A DNA stretch of 64,000 nucleotides from Geomonas silvestris (GTDB lineage: Bacteria > Desulfobacterota > Desulfuromonadia > Geobacterales > Geobacteraceae): assembly GCF_014193515.1 (NCBI RefSeq), contig NZ_BLXX01000001.1, forward strand, positions 310,001 through 374,000. The letters run 5' to 3'. The notes under the pieces are model-generated. The model was not told the DNA's origin. It worked only from the letters and a program-made list of their open reading frames with translations, and did not search any database. The translations under genes were made by a program, and so were the position numbers. Numbering within the stretch: position 1 is the stretch's first letter; each line of letters starts with the position of its first letter. Shown here one piece after another: positions 45,261-55,104 of this stretch.

Positions 45261-46617
45261 GAGCCTCACCTCCCAGTGCGCAGGAGACCGCAGCCGCGAT
45301 CTCGTTTGCCCAATCCTTGATCTGCCCGGCGTCGCTCCCTTCCAGCATGATGCGCAAAAGCGGCTCGGTCCCGGAGTAGCGGATCAGCACCCTCCCCTCC
45401 CCCTTGAGTTTCCCCTCGACCGACCTGATCAGGTTGGCGATCTCGGGAACCTGCATGATGTCGGACTTCTGGGCCAGGCGCACGTTCACCAGCACCTGCG
45501 GCAGCGGGTCCATGACCAGCGCCAACTCGGAGAGCCGCTTCTGGTGCCGCTGCATGATGGCCAGCACCTGCAGGGCGCTCTGCACGCCGTCGCCGGTCGT
45601 GTTGTGATCCAGGAAGATCATGTGGCCGGACTGCTCGCCGCCTAGGTTGTAGCCACCCTTGAGCATTTCCTCGACCACGTAGCGGTCACCTACGGCGGTC
45701 TTGATGACCTCGCCCCCGGCACGCTTGAGCGCGATGTCGAGCCCCATGTTGCTCATAACGGTCGCCACCAGGGTGTTGTGCTTCAGGGTCCCCTGCTTCA
45801 GCATCTCGGTGCCGCAGATCGCCATGATCCGGTCGCCGTCCACCACGTTGCCGTACTCGTCGACGAAGATGACCCGGTCGGCGTCACCGTCCAGCGCAAT
45901 CCCGAGGTCCGCGCCGTGCTGCTTCACCGCCTCGCTCATCACTTCGGGGTGCAAGGAGCCGCACTGGGCGTTGATGTTGGTGCCGTTGGGCTTGATGCCG
46001 ATGCAGATCACCTCGGCGCCGAGTTCCTCGAATACCGCCGGTGCGACCTTGTAGGCGGCACCGTTGGCGCAGTCGAGCACGATCTTGAGGCCGGAGAGGT
46101 CCAGATCCTTCGGGAAGGTGCTTTTCAGGAAGACCACGTATCGGCCGGCGGCATCGTCGATGCGGTAGGCCTTGCCGACCTCTTTTGCGGTCGGGCGCAG
46201 CGAGTCGATCTTCTTGGAGAAGATCAGCTCCTCCATCATGAGCTCCATCTCGTCGGGGAGCTTGAAGCCGTCGCGCGAGAAGAACTTGATCCCGTTATCC
46301 TCGAAAGGGTTGTGCGATGCGGAGATGACCACCCCGGCGTCGGCGCGCATCGAGGAGGTGATGTTGGCGATCCCCGGGGTCGGCAGCGGCCCGACCAAGA
46401 GGACGTCCACCCCCATGGAGCAGATCCCCGCAACCAGCGCGCTCTCCAGCATGTAGCCGGAAAGCCGGGTGTCCTTGCCGATCACCACGCGGTGCCGGCG
46501 CTTGCCGTTTTTGAAGATGTAGGCCGCGGCACGGCCGATCTGCATCGCCATCTCCGCGGTCATCGGGTACACGTTGGCAACGCCTCGTACCCCGTCCGTA
46601 CCGAACAGTTTTTTCAT
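45253..46617 (-). CDS. glmM: Phosphoglucosamine mutase
   Basis: 454 residues. Starts '[14 protein letters not shown]'; active-site serine loop '[19 protein letters not shown]'; metal site '[13 protein letters not shown]'; sugar loop '[10 protein letters not shown]'; phosphate loop '[15 protein letters not shown]'. Interconverts glucosamine 6- and 1-phosphate for UDP-GlcNAc synthesis. Lies downstream of cdaA and cdaR, an arrangement in which GlmM is known in Firmicutes to restrain CdaA activity. Confidence 0.96.
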   Translation of the reverse strand: MKKLFGTDGVRGVANVYPMTAEMAMQIGRAAAYIFKNGKRRHRVVIGKDTRLSGYMLESALVAGICSMGVDVLLVGPLPTPGIANITSSMRADAGVVISASHNPFEDNGIKFFSRDGFKLPDEMELMMEELIFSKKIDSLRPTAKEVGKAYRIDDAAGRYVVFLKSTFPKDLDLSGLKIVLDCANGAAYKVAPAVFEELGAEVICIGIKPNGTNINAQCGSLHPEVMSEAVKQHGADLGIALDGDADRVIFVDEYGNVVDGDRIMAICGTEMLKQGTLKHNTLVATVMSNMGLDIALKRAGGEVIKTAVGDRYVVEEMLKGGYNLGGEQSGHMIFLDHNTTGDGVQSALQVLAIMQRHQKRLSELALVMDPLPQVLVNVRLAQKSDIMQVPEIANLIRSVEGKLKGEGRVLIRYSGTEPLLRIMLEGSDAGQIKDWANEIAAAVSCALGGEARG

Positions 46618-46908
46618 GTGATATCCACCTCGAAATTGAATGATTACACCACATCTTCCCCTCCGTTGACAGACCTTTGCACTTACGCGCTACGGGTCGT
46701 AAAACGGGAGAGGTGCGGGGGAGCAGAAGCTGCCCGCTCTAATGAAGCGGCGCGCCCTTACCACCACCTCCGCTAAACAGCCTGACTGCGGCAACCGGGC
46801 TGTTCCTGGCCCCGGCGTGCAGTTTCCACGTCAGCAGAAGAACCCGAGATAACGCGGTCGGGCAGCTGCGACACGACCGGCCTACCGCTCCTCAACGGCA
46901 GGATCGCG
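46618..46908. other. Non-coding gap between cdaR and glmM with a dispersed element
   Basis: No gene is seen in these 291 bp. GAAGCTGCCCGCTC (near 46723) is shared with the ribF leader region, and AACAGCC/GGCTGTT (46776-46804) is an inverted repeat with 7-bp arms. The gap is unusual for an otherwise compact operon and may contain a separate glmM promoter. Confidence 0.5.
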
Positions 46909-47298
46909 CTACTTCGAGCCCACCAGGGCGAAGTCCAGGTGCAAGGTCTGGGGGATCGTGCGCACGATCTTGAGCTCGCCATCCACGTCGAACCGGAAAT
47001 CCCCAGTGCTGAGGCTCACACTTCCGGGACCGGCCGTGGAGAGGTCCAGGGTGCAGCGTGCCCCGAGCAAAAAGGGGCGCACCAACAGGACCCTGGGACC
47101 GGACACGGTAACCTGCACCACGCCGGGCGGCGGCGAGACCATGCTCAACCCGCGCGGCAGGTGCTCCAGGTTCACCGGAACCGGAATGGTCACCTCGCCG
47201 GGACGCTCCACCGCAACCGTCAGCCAGATGAGCAGCGCCAGCAGCACGGCGAGGAACTTCACCCCGTACATCTCTTCCAAGGGCCTGGTCTCACTCAT
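46909..47298 (-). CDS. cdaR: CdaR-like YbbR-domain protein
   Basis: 129 residues: an N-terminal membrane segment (~9-26, 'VKFLAVLLALLIWLTVAVE') and a single YbbR-type beta domain ('ITIPVPVNLEHLPRGLSMVSPPPGVVQVTVSGPR'-like region split across residues 33-65). Usual CdaR proteins have several YbbR repeats, so this is a short form. It overlaps cdaA by 4 bp and likely modulates the cyclase at the membrane. Confidence 0.85.
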   Translation of the reverse strand: MSETRPLEEMYGVKFLAVLLALLIWLTVAVERPGEVTIPVPVNLEHLPRGLSMVSPPPGVVQVTVSGPRVLLVRPFLLGARCTLDLSTAGPGSVSLSTGDFRFDVDGELKIVRTIPQTLHLDFALVGSK

Positions 47299-48053
47299 TT
47301 AAGCCACCTTTGATCCACCAGTCTCCTCAGCAACTTGCCCAGTGCCGGAGGGTCCAGGTTGGTGGTCTTCTTCCCCCCAACGAAGACCGAAACGGTGCCG
47401 GTCTCCTCGGAGACCACGATGACCACCGCATCCACCAGTTCGCTCAGCCCCATCGCCGCGCGGTGCCGCGTCCCCAGGCTCTTGCTCACCTCGAGGTTCT
47501 GGGTAAGCGGCAAAAAGCAGCCGGCCCGGGTCAGCTTGCCGCGCTGGATGATCACCGCACCGTCGTGGATGGGGGAGTACGGCAGGAAGATGGAGGAAAT
47601 CAGCTCGCTGGTGACCTTGGCGTCGATCTCGGTCCCCACCGCCAGGTAGCTGTCCACCTGAATGCTGCGCTCGATGACGATGAGGGCGCCGATCCGTTTC
47701 TGGGCGAGCCCCGAGACCGCGAAGACCAGTTCGTCGATCAGGTCGGACATCTCCACGTCCTTCACCGCGCGGCTGCGGATCAGGGCGGCAAAGGCGCGCC
47801 GGATGTCGGTCTGGAAGATGACCGCAAGCACCACCACGGAGGAGACCAGGAAGGTATCGAAGAGAAGCCGAACGGTATGCAGGGAGAGAAGGCGCGCCAG
47901 GAGGTGCCCGACCACCAGGGTGGAGAGGACCGCCAGGATGCGCAGGGCCAGCACGGTCTTCATGAGCCTGGAAAGGCGCACCAGAATCAGGGCCGTCAGG
48001 GACAGGTCCAAAAGGTCCTGCAGCACGCCTATGTTTTGCAGGAGAAAGGTCAT
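47295..48053 (-). CDS. cdaA: Diadenylate cyclase CdaA
   Basis: 252 residues with about three N-terminal membrane segments and a DisA_N catalytic domain. The active-site motifs are 'YSPIHDGAVIIQRG' (D-G-A) and 'LGTRHRAAMGLSE' (R-H-R). Makes c-di-AMP from two ATP at the inner membrane. Followed by cdaR and glmM, the classical trio. The gene begins 31 bp after the folP stop. Confidence 0.95.
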   Translation of the reverse strand: MTFLLQNIGVLQDLLDLSLTALILVRLSRLMKTVLALRILAVLSTLVVGHLLARLLSLHTVRLLFDTFLVSSVVVLAVIFQTDIRRAFAALIRSRAVKDVEMSDLIDELVFAVSGLAQKRIGALIVIERSIQVDSYLAVGTEIDAKVTSELISSIFLPYSPIHDGAVIIQRGKLTRAGCFLPLTQNLEVSKSLGTRHRAAMGLSELVDAVVIVVSEETGTVSVFVGGKKTTNLDPPALGKLLRRLVDQRWLK

Positions 48054-48084
48054 CTGCTTCCGGGGTGGCTGGTTAAGCGAGGCG

Positions 48085-48921
48085 TTAGGCGAGCGCCCGC
48101 GTCACGAGTACGACATCCCTCATGGCCGCCACGTCGTGCACCCGCACGATGGCTGCTCCGTTTAAAATCGAGACGGCGACTGCCGCCGCCGTTCCGAAGC
48201 TCCTGTCTCTGTCCCGGTCCCCGATAACCGCCCCGATGAACGACTTCCGCGAGGGTCCCACCAGTATCGGGCAACCGAGTTCCTGCAATTCGGCAAGCCG
48301 GCGGATCAGCTCGAGGTTCCCCTCGACGCTCTTGGCGAACCCGATGCCGGGGTCCACCACGATGCGGCTTTGTGGTATCCCCGCCTGCCGTGCCAGCTCC
48401 GTCGACTCCCTGAGGTAGAACTTCACATCGCCCAGAAGGTCGCGGTAGCCGGTGTCGTCTTGCATCCGGTCCGGCGTCCCCCGGGTGTGCATCAGCACCA
48501 CCCCCGCCCGGGCCTCGGCCACGACCCGAGCCATCCCGGGATCGAAACAGAGGCCGCTTACGTCGTTTACGATCTCGGCACCGGCGGCGCAGGCGGCGCG
48601 CGCCACCTCCGCCTTGTAGGTATCGATCGAGATGGGAACCCTGAGCTTCCCGGCGAGCCCCTCGATGACCGGGACCACCCGGGCCAGTTCTTCCTCCAGA
48701 CTCACCCGCGGTGCATTGGGGCGGGTGCTCTCGCCGCCGATGTCGATGATGTCGGCCCCCTCCCCTTCCAGCTCCAGGGCCCGCTCCACGGCGCGAGCGG
48801 TTGAGAAGTAGCGGTTGCCGTCCGAGAAGGAATCCGGGGTGACGTTCAGGATACCCATCACCAGGGGGCGCTCAAGTGACAAGGTGCGCCGGGAAAGTTC
48901 CCAGCTACTGCTATTCCCCAT
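48085..48921 (-). CDS. folP: Dihydropteroate synthase
   Basis: 278 residues. 'PLVMGILNVTPDSFSDGNRYF' (pterin/metal site), 'GADIIDIGGESTRPNA', 'PISIDTYKAEVARAA', 'IVVDPGIGFAKSVEGNLELI' and 'LVGPSRKSFIGAV' mark the TIM-barrel active site. Joins pABA to dihydropterin pyrophosphate in folate synthesis; target of sulfonamides. One base separates it from the ftsH stop. Confidence 0.96.
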   Translation of the reverse strand: MGNSSSWELSRRTLSLERPLVMGILNVTPDSFSDGNRYFSTARAVERALELEGEGADIIDIGGESTRPNAPRVSLEEELARVVPVIEGLAGKLRVPISIDTYKAEVARAACAAGAEIVNDVSGLCFDPGMARVVAEARAGVVLMHTRGTPDRMQDDTGYRDLLGDVKFYLRESTELARQAGIPQSRIVVDPGIGFAKSVEGNLELIRRLAELQELGCPILVGPSRKSFIGAVIGDRDRDRSFGTAAAVAVSILNGAAIVRVHDVAAMRDVVLVTRALA

Positions 48922-48922
48922 G

Positions 48923-50755
<1,833 letters not shown>

Positions 50756-50782
50756 GTTTCCTCCCGATGTGTGTATGCGGCA

Positions 50783-50823
50783 AGCTCCGACAGTTAACAC
50801 GTTTTACTGTGTCAGCCGGAGCT
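50783..50823 (-). promoter_or_regulatory. Stem-loop in the ftsH leader
   Basis: AGCTCCG and CGGAGCT close a hairpin whose interior pairs further (GACAC or GACAG against CTGT). It ends 27 bases upstream of the TTG start codon and has no T-run, so it is a leader structure rather than a terminator of tilS. Confidence 0.5.
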
Positions 50824-50853
50824 GGGTTGACGTATCAGACCGGTTTCCACTGC

Positions 50854-50883
50854 TAGATTGGGACTTTGCCCAGTTTATTCAAA
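50854..50883 (-). promoter_or_regulatory. RpoH (sigma-32)-like promoter of ftsH
   Basis: On the minus strand TTTGAA (50883-50878), a 15-base spacer and CCCAATCTA (50862-50854) resemble the heat-shock consensus CTTGAA / CCCCATNTA. The leader would be about 90 bases. Confidence 0.45.
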
Positions 50884-50926
50884 TGAAGAAAAGGATTACC
50901 ACAAAGGGGGCACATTGACAAGAGCT

Positions 50927-52297
50927 TTAGAGCGTAATATCAAGAATTTCAGCCTTTAGAACCAGTCCAGAAGCAGCGGTGACGCGGGCCCGCTCCCCCA
51001 TCCTCACACCGGCCAACCAGATAATCCTGTCCCCACTCACCAGTAACGGTATACGGCCCCGCTGCGGAGCCGGGATCTTGTTGTTGATGAACAGGTCCTT
51101 CACCTTCTGAGTGCCGGCCATCCCGAGCGGGCTGAAGCGGTCGCCGGGGCGAAACGAGCGCACGGTCCAGGGAAAAGGAGCCGCCTGGGGATCGAAAAAC
51201 GCCGCGCTGGGGGCGCCCGCGTCGAGGCGTTCGGGACGCTCCACGAGGGAGACCCTGAGCGTGCGCCCCCCGGTGAGCCGGTACTCGCCCGGGCCGGCGA
51301 CGGCAACATCGAAATCTCCATCCGCCGACTCAGCGGCGGCGAACGACAGCCGATCGTAGCTGCGCAGCACCAGGCAGGTGCCGGGAAGGTTCAGGCGGGC
51401 GTTGGGGCGCTCCGAGCCGGCCAGACGGTCGATCGCCTCCAGGTGGGTGAGCGCGATGCGCTGCAGGTCGCCGCGCTGTTCGGCAAGCGCGCGACGGTAG
51501 AGGCGCAGCCTGAGTCCGCGGGGTTCCCGGGCCAAGCCCGCAACGGAAAAGGACGGCTCGGCGGTTCCGGGGAGGAGCAGCCTGCGGTAGGCGGCGTCGG
51601 TCACCTGGCCGAGCAGCTCCTCGTCGGCGGCGAGTATTTCGGCGGTGGCCGCCAAGCGCTCCGAGACCTTGGGGTTGTACCGGCCAAGCAGCGGCAGCAG
51701 CTCGTGCCGGATCGAGTTGCGCAGGAACTCGGTATCGTCATTACTGGCATCGTTGCGCCAGCTTAACCCCTTCTCCTTCAGGTAGCACTCGATATCGGCG
51801 CGGGAAACGCGGAGCAAGGGGCGCTTCAGCATGCCGCGGCTCAGCCCCATGCCGCGCAACCCGCTCCCCCCCGCGCCGCGCAACAGGCGCATGAGCACCG
51901 TCTCGGCCTGGTCGTCCCGGTGGTGGGCCAGCGCGATGCACGAGGCCTGGTGCTCGCGGGCAACCCCGGCCAGGAAATCGTAGCGGGCCCGTCTCCCGGC
52001 ATCCTCCAGAGAGGTCCCCAGTTCGCGGGCCAGCGCGGCGACGTCACGGCGCTCGGCGACGAAAGAGAGCCCGTAGCCGGCGGCAAGCGCAGCCACGAAC
52101 GCCTGGTCGGCATCTGAGTGTTCCCCACGTAAGGAGTGGTTGAGGTGGGCGACTACCAGCCTAAGGCTCCCCGCGTCGAGCCGGCGCAGCAGGTCCAAAA
52201 GCGCGACCGAGTCGGCCCCGCCGGACACGGCGACTACGACGCGGGCACCCGGCTCGAACAGCTTCAGGTCTTGGATGTGGGTTAGGAGGTCAATCAA
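50927..52297 (-). CDS. tilS: tRNA(Ile)-lysidine synthase
   Basis: 456 residues. PP-loop 'VVAVSGGADSVALLDLL' near residue 25, 'VAHLNHSLRGEHSDAD' and 'CIALAHHRDDQAETVLMRLLRG' identify TilS; the C-terminal ~120 residues form the two TilS-C domains. Modifies C34 of the AUA-reading tRNA-Ile to lysidine. Sits 66 bp after the 52364 gene and 126 bp before the ftsH frame. Confidence 0.94.
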   Translation of the reverse strand: MIDLLTHIQDLKLFEPGARVVVAVSGGADSVALLDLLRRLDAGSLRLVVAHLNHSLRGEHSDADQAFVAALAAGYGLSFVAERRDVAALARELGTSLEDAGRRARYDFLAGVAREHQASCIALAHHRDDQAETVLMRLLRGAGGSGLRGMGLSRGMLKRPLLRVSRADIECYLKEKGLSWRNDASNDDTEFLRNSIRHELLPLLGRYNPKVSERLAATAEILAADEELLGQVTDAAYRRLLLPGTAEPSFSVAGLAREPRGLRLRLYRRALAEQRGDLQRIALTHLEAIDRLAGSERPNARLNLPGTCLVLRSYDRLSFAAAESADGDFDVAVAGPGEYRLTGGRTLRVSLVERPERLDAGAPSAAFFDPQAAPFPWTVRSFRPGDRFSPLGMAGTQKVKDLFINNKIPAPQRGRIPLLVSGDRIIWLAGVRMGERARVTAASGLVLKAEILDITL

Positions 52298-52363
52298 GCC
52301 GGCTGGCTCCTGTCGGACGAGGGCCGCGCGCTCTTGGTGGGGCTAGTCAGGCGGGTTACGGTT

Positions 52364-52879
52364 TCAGGCATCCTTGAGCGAGCACTCCTTCTCCCAGGCG
52401 AGGTAGCCGTCGCCGGTGATGGCCCAGAAGGATTCGATACGGCTTTCGTAGTAGTCGCGCTCCGCGCACTCCGCCTCGATCGCCTGCAGGAACTTGAGCG
52501 AGATGAGCTGGTGGCCGTGCAGGAACCGGTAGAAGGCCTTGATCCCGGCCAGGAACCTGTCGATCTCCGCGATGAGCGGATCCATGGTATTGACGATGTA
52601 CCAGTTCCCGGCGAACTGGCGCACGATGCCGGGGGTCTCCTCGAAGAGGCTGCGCGACTTGATGGAAACCACGAAGTCCCTCACGAAGTAGTCCGCACCG
52701 CTCGCCAGAACGGTCGCGTCCTCCGGAGAGAGGCCGGCTTCCATGCTTTCGTTGTAGAAGCGGTGCAGGAGGTCCTTGCAGAGCCTGTCCACGCGCACCT
52801 CGTCATCAAGCGTGGCCGGCACGAACTCCCGCTTGTCCACCTTCAAAACCTCAAAACCTTCCTGGCAACGCTCTCCCAT
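52364..52879 (-). CDS. Hypothetical helical protein
   Basis: 171 residues with no signal peptide or membrane segment. Mostly helical, with long amphipathic stretches ('RVDRLCKDLLHRFYNESMEAGLS' and 'DPLIAEIDRFLAGIKAFYRFL') and aromatic-rich positions near the end. I recognise no family. It lies between the peptide-type permease operon and tilS, preceded by repeat DNA, and is probably transcribed with tilS. Confidence 0.65.
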   Translation of the reverse strand: MGERCQEGFEVLKVDKREFVPATLDDEVRVDRLCKDLLHRFYNESMEAGLSPEDATVLASGADYFVRDFVVSIKSRSLFEETPGIVRQFAGNWYIVNTMDPLIAEIDRFLAGIKAFYRFLHGHQLISLKFLQAIEAECAERDYYESRIESFWAITGDGYLAWEKECSLKDA

Positions 52880-52902
52880 GCACTCCTCGCAAAAAAACCG
52901 AA

Positions 52903-53036
52903 GTTCTACGTTCTATGTTCTAGGTTCTACGTTATATGTTGCCGGGGACTGGCTCCGCAGATGCCTGTCCCCTTTTGGTTTTCCGTCCCTTTTGGTGTTC
53001 CTTTTGTTTTATCTCCGTGTGCTCCGTGTCTCCGTG
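52903..53036. repeat. Repeat cluster: GTTCTAY heptads, REP-like hairpin and CTCCGTG repeat
   Basis: The 166-bp gap holds three elements in a row. Five in-phase heptads of GTTCTAC/T/G type span 52903-52937. A REP-like hairpin (GGGGAC ... GTCCCC, 52944-52972, with GGC/GCC inside) carries the GCCTGTCCCC motif. Three CTCCGTG units at 8-9-bp spacing span 53012-53036. No gene is seen. Confidence 0.85.
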
Positions 53037-53045
53037 GCAAACCTG

Positions 53046-53900
53046 TTACCGCTGTTTCCTCGGATCCAGCGCGTCGCGGATCCCCTCCCCCACCAGGTTG
53101 TAGGAAAGGACGGTCACCAGGATGGCAAGCCCCGGGAAGAGCGAAAGCCACCAGGCGAACTCGATGTAGTCCTTCCCCGAGGTGAGGATGTTCCCCCAGC
53201 TCGGCGTGGGGGGCTGCACCCCGATCCCCAAAAACGAGAGGGCCGACTCGGTGAGGATGGCACCGGCCACCCCAAGGGTCGCCGACACCAGCACCGGCGA
53301 GAGCGCGTTGGGGAGGATGTGCCGGAAGATGATGCGCCGATCCGAAGCACCCAGCACCCGCGCCGCCGAGACGAAGTCGCGGCTTTTCAGCGAGAGCACC
53401 TCGGCACGCACCAGTCGCGCCACCCCCATCCAACCGGTGAGCCCGATAATCACCATGATGTACCAGATGGAAGGCTCCAGCATGGCTATCACGGCGAGGA
53501 TCAGGAAGAAGGTCGGGAAGCAGAGCATGATGTCCACCAGGCGCATGAGCAGCGTGTCGACCCAGCCGCCGTAGTACCCGGAGATGAGTCCCACCACGGT
53601 GCCGATCGCTACCGCGATCCCCACGGCGACGAATCCGACCTTGAGCGACACCCGCGCGCCGTAGATCACCCTGGTGAAGACGTCGCGCCCCAACTCGTCG
53701 GTCCCGAAGAAATGTGCGGCCGACGGGGGTAGCAGGACGTGCCAGGCGTCGATGGCATCGGGATCGTACGGGGTCAGCAGCGAAGCGCCCAGCGAGAGCA
53801 CGAAGAGCGCCACGATGAGGCAGAGCGCCGCGACGGCAAAGCGGTTCGCCGTAAAGCGCCGCCAGCACTCCTGAAAGGGTCCGCGCCCGGGTTCGCTCAT
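53046..53900 (-). CDS. Peptide/nickel-type ABC permease, DppC-like
   Basis: 284 residues from the ATG at 53900; a longer frame to 53990 overlaps the upstream permease and is rejected. Five or six membrane segments, an OppC-type N-terminal region and the EAA loop 'SRDFVSAARVLGASDRRIIFRHILPN' that contacts the ATPase. With DppB-like 53902 and the binding protein 55105 it would import oligopeptides or a related ligand. The ATPase genes are not adjacent. Confidence 0.9.
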   Translation of the reverse strand: MSEPGRGPFQECWRRFTANRFAVAALCLIVALFVLSLGASLLTPYDPDAIDAWHVLLPPSAAHFFGTDELGRDVFTRVIYGARVSLKVGFVAVGIAVAIGTVVGLISGYYGGWVDTLLMRLVDIMLCFPTFFLILAVIAMLEPSIWYIMVIIGLTGWMGVARLVRAEVLSLKSRDFVSAARVLGASDRRIIFRHILPNALSPVLVSATLGVAGAILTESALSFLGIGVQPPTPSWGNILTSGKDYIEFAWWLSLFPGLAILVTVLSYNLVGEGIRDALDPRKQR

Positions 53901-53901
53901 G

Positions 53902-54882
53902 CTATCCCCTCCCGTGCCGGATGCGCGGGTCGGCGACCGCGTAGCAGACGTCGGCCAAGAGGTTCCCGACCAGGGTGAGGCAGGCACCAATGACCAGGAT
54001 ACCCATGACCAGCGGGTAGTCGCGCGCCATCACCCCCTGGTAGAAGAGCTGCCCCATCCCGGGAATGGCGAAGATGGTCTCGAAGATCACCGAGCCGCCG
54101 ATGAGGCCTGGGAGCGAGAAACCGAGCAGGGTGATCACCGGCAACAGCGCGTTTTTCAGGGCGTGCTTGTAGATCACCACCCGCTCCCGCAACCCCTTGG
54201 CCCGTGCGGTGGTGATGTAGTCCTGCGAGAGCACCTCGAGCATGGTCGAGCGCATGTAGCGCGACAAGCCGGCCAGGCTGCCGAAGGTTGCGATGGAGAT
54301 CGGCAGTATCAGGTGCTTGGTGAAGTCCCAGAAGCGCCCGAAGGCCGAGAGCCGCTCATACCCCAGCGAGTGGAGCCCGGAAATGGGGAGCAGGGAGTAC
54401 TTAACGCCGAAGATGTACATGCACAAAAGCGCCAGCCAGAAGGTCGGCACCGCAAAGCCGACGAAGACGAAGACCGAGATGCCGCGATCCAGAAGCGAGT
54501 CCCGGTGCACCGCGGCGAGGATGCCGATCGGGATGGCCAGGCCGAACTCCAGGATGAGCGCGATGACGTTGAGCTTCAGGGTTATCGGGATGCGCTCGAC
54601 GATCTTGTCGGTCACCGGGCGGTTGTCGGGGGCAAAGGAGCGGCCGAAGTCCAGGTGCGCCAGGTGCCCGAGCCAGCGCAGGTACTGCACGTGCAGCGGC
54701 TTGTCCAGGCCGTAGAACTCGCGCAGGCGGGCCCGGGAGGCCGCCGAGACCTTGGGACTCATGGCGGTCTGCATCTCCACCGGTTCGCCCGGGGCCAGAT
54801 GAATCACCGTGAAGGTGATCAGCGTGATCCCGAGCAGCAGCGGAAACAGCATGATGATGCGTTTGATGAGATAGTTGACCAT
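53902..54882 (-). CDS. Peptide/nickel-type ABC permease, DppB-like
   Basis: 326 residues, six membrane segments, with the typical opening '[34 protein letters not shown]' and the EAA loop '[28 protein letters not shown]'. Adjacent to the DppC-like gene with a 1-bp gap. Inner-membrane channel half of the importer. Confidence 0.92.
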   Translation of the reverse strand: MVNYLIKRIIMLFPLLLGITLITFTVIHLAPGEPVEMQTAMSPKVSAASRARLREFYGLDKPLHVQYLRWLGHLAHLDFGRSFAPDNRPVTDKIVERIPITLKLNVIALILEFGLAIPIGILAAVHRDSLLDRGISVFVFVGFAVPTFWLALLCMYIFGVKYSLLPISGLHSLGYERLSAFGRFWDFTKHLILPISIATFGSLAGLSRYMRSTMLEVLSQDYITTARAKGLRERVVIYKHALKNALLPVITLLGFSLPGLIGGSVIFETIFAIPGMGQLFYQGVMARDYPLVMGILVIGACLTLVGNLLADVCYAVADPRIRHGRG

Positions 54883-54898
54883 AAAAACCTAAGAGTCC

Positions 54899-55099
54899 GT
54901 TCTACGTTCTATGTTAAAACCAAGAACCTGTTCTATGTTCTACGTTCTATGCTCGACGTTAGGTTGGGTCAAGCTGACAGAGGTCTAGGTCGATTCATCC
55001 TGTCAAACACATTCCAAGGTTCAGGTTTCAACGCAGAACGTAGAACCTGGAACTTAGCACAGCTTGTATGGTTTCAACGTAGAACCTAGAACATAGAAC
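54899..55099. repeat. Opposed GTTCTAY heptad arrays between dppB- and binding-protein genes
   Basis: Direct-orientation heptads occur at 54899-54915 and 54930-54951 (GTTCTAT, GTTCTAC, GTTCTAT). Their reverse complements occur at 55033-55053 and 55079-55099 (GTAGAAC, CTAGAAC, ATAGAAC). The two halves face each other and could fold into a long imperfect stem. No gene is seen in this 222-bp gap. Confidence 0.85.
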
Positions 55100-55104
55100 C
55101 GCAG

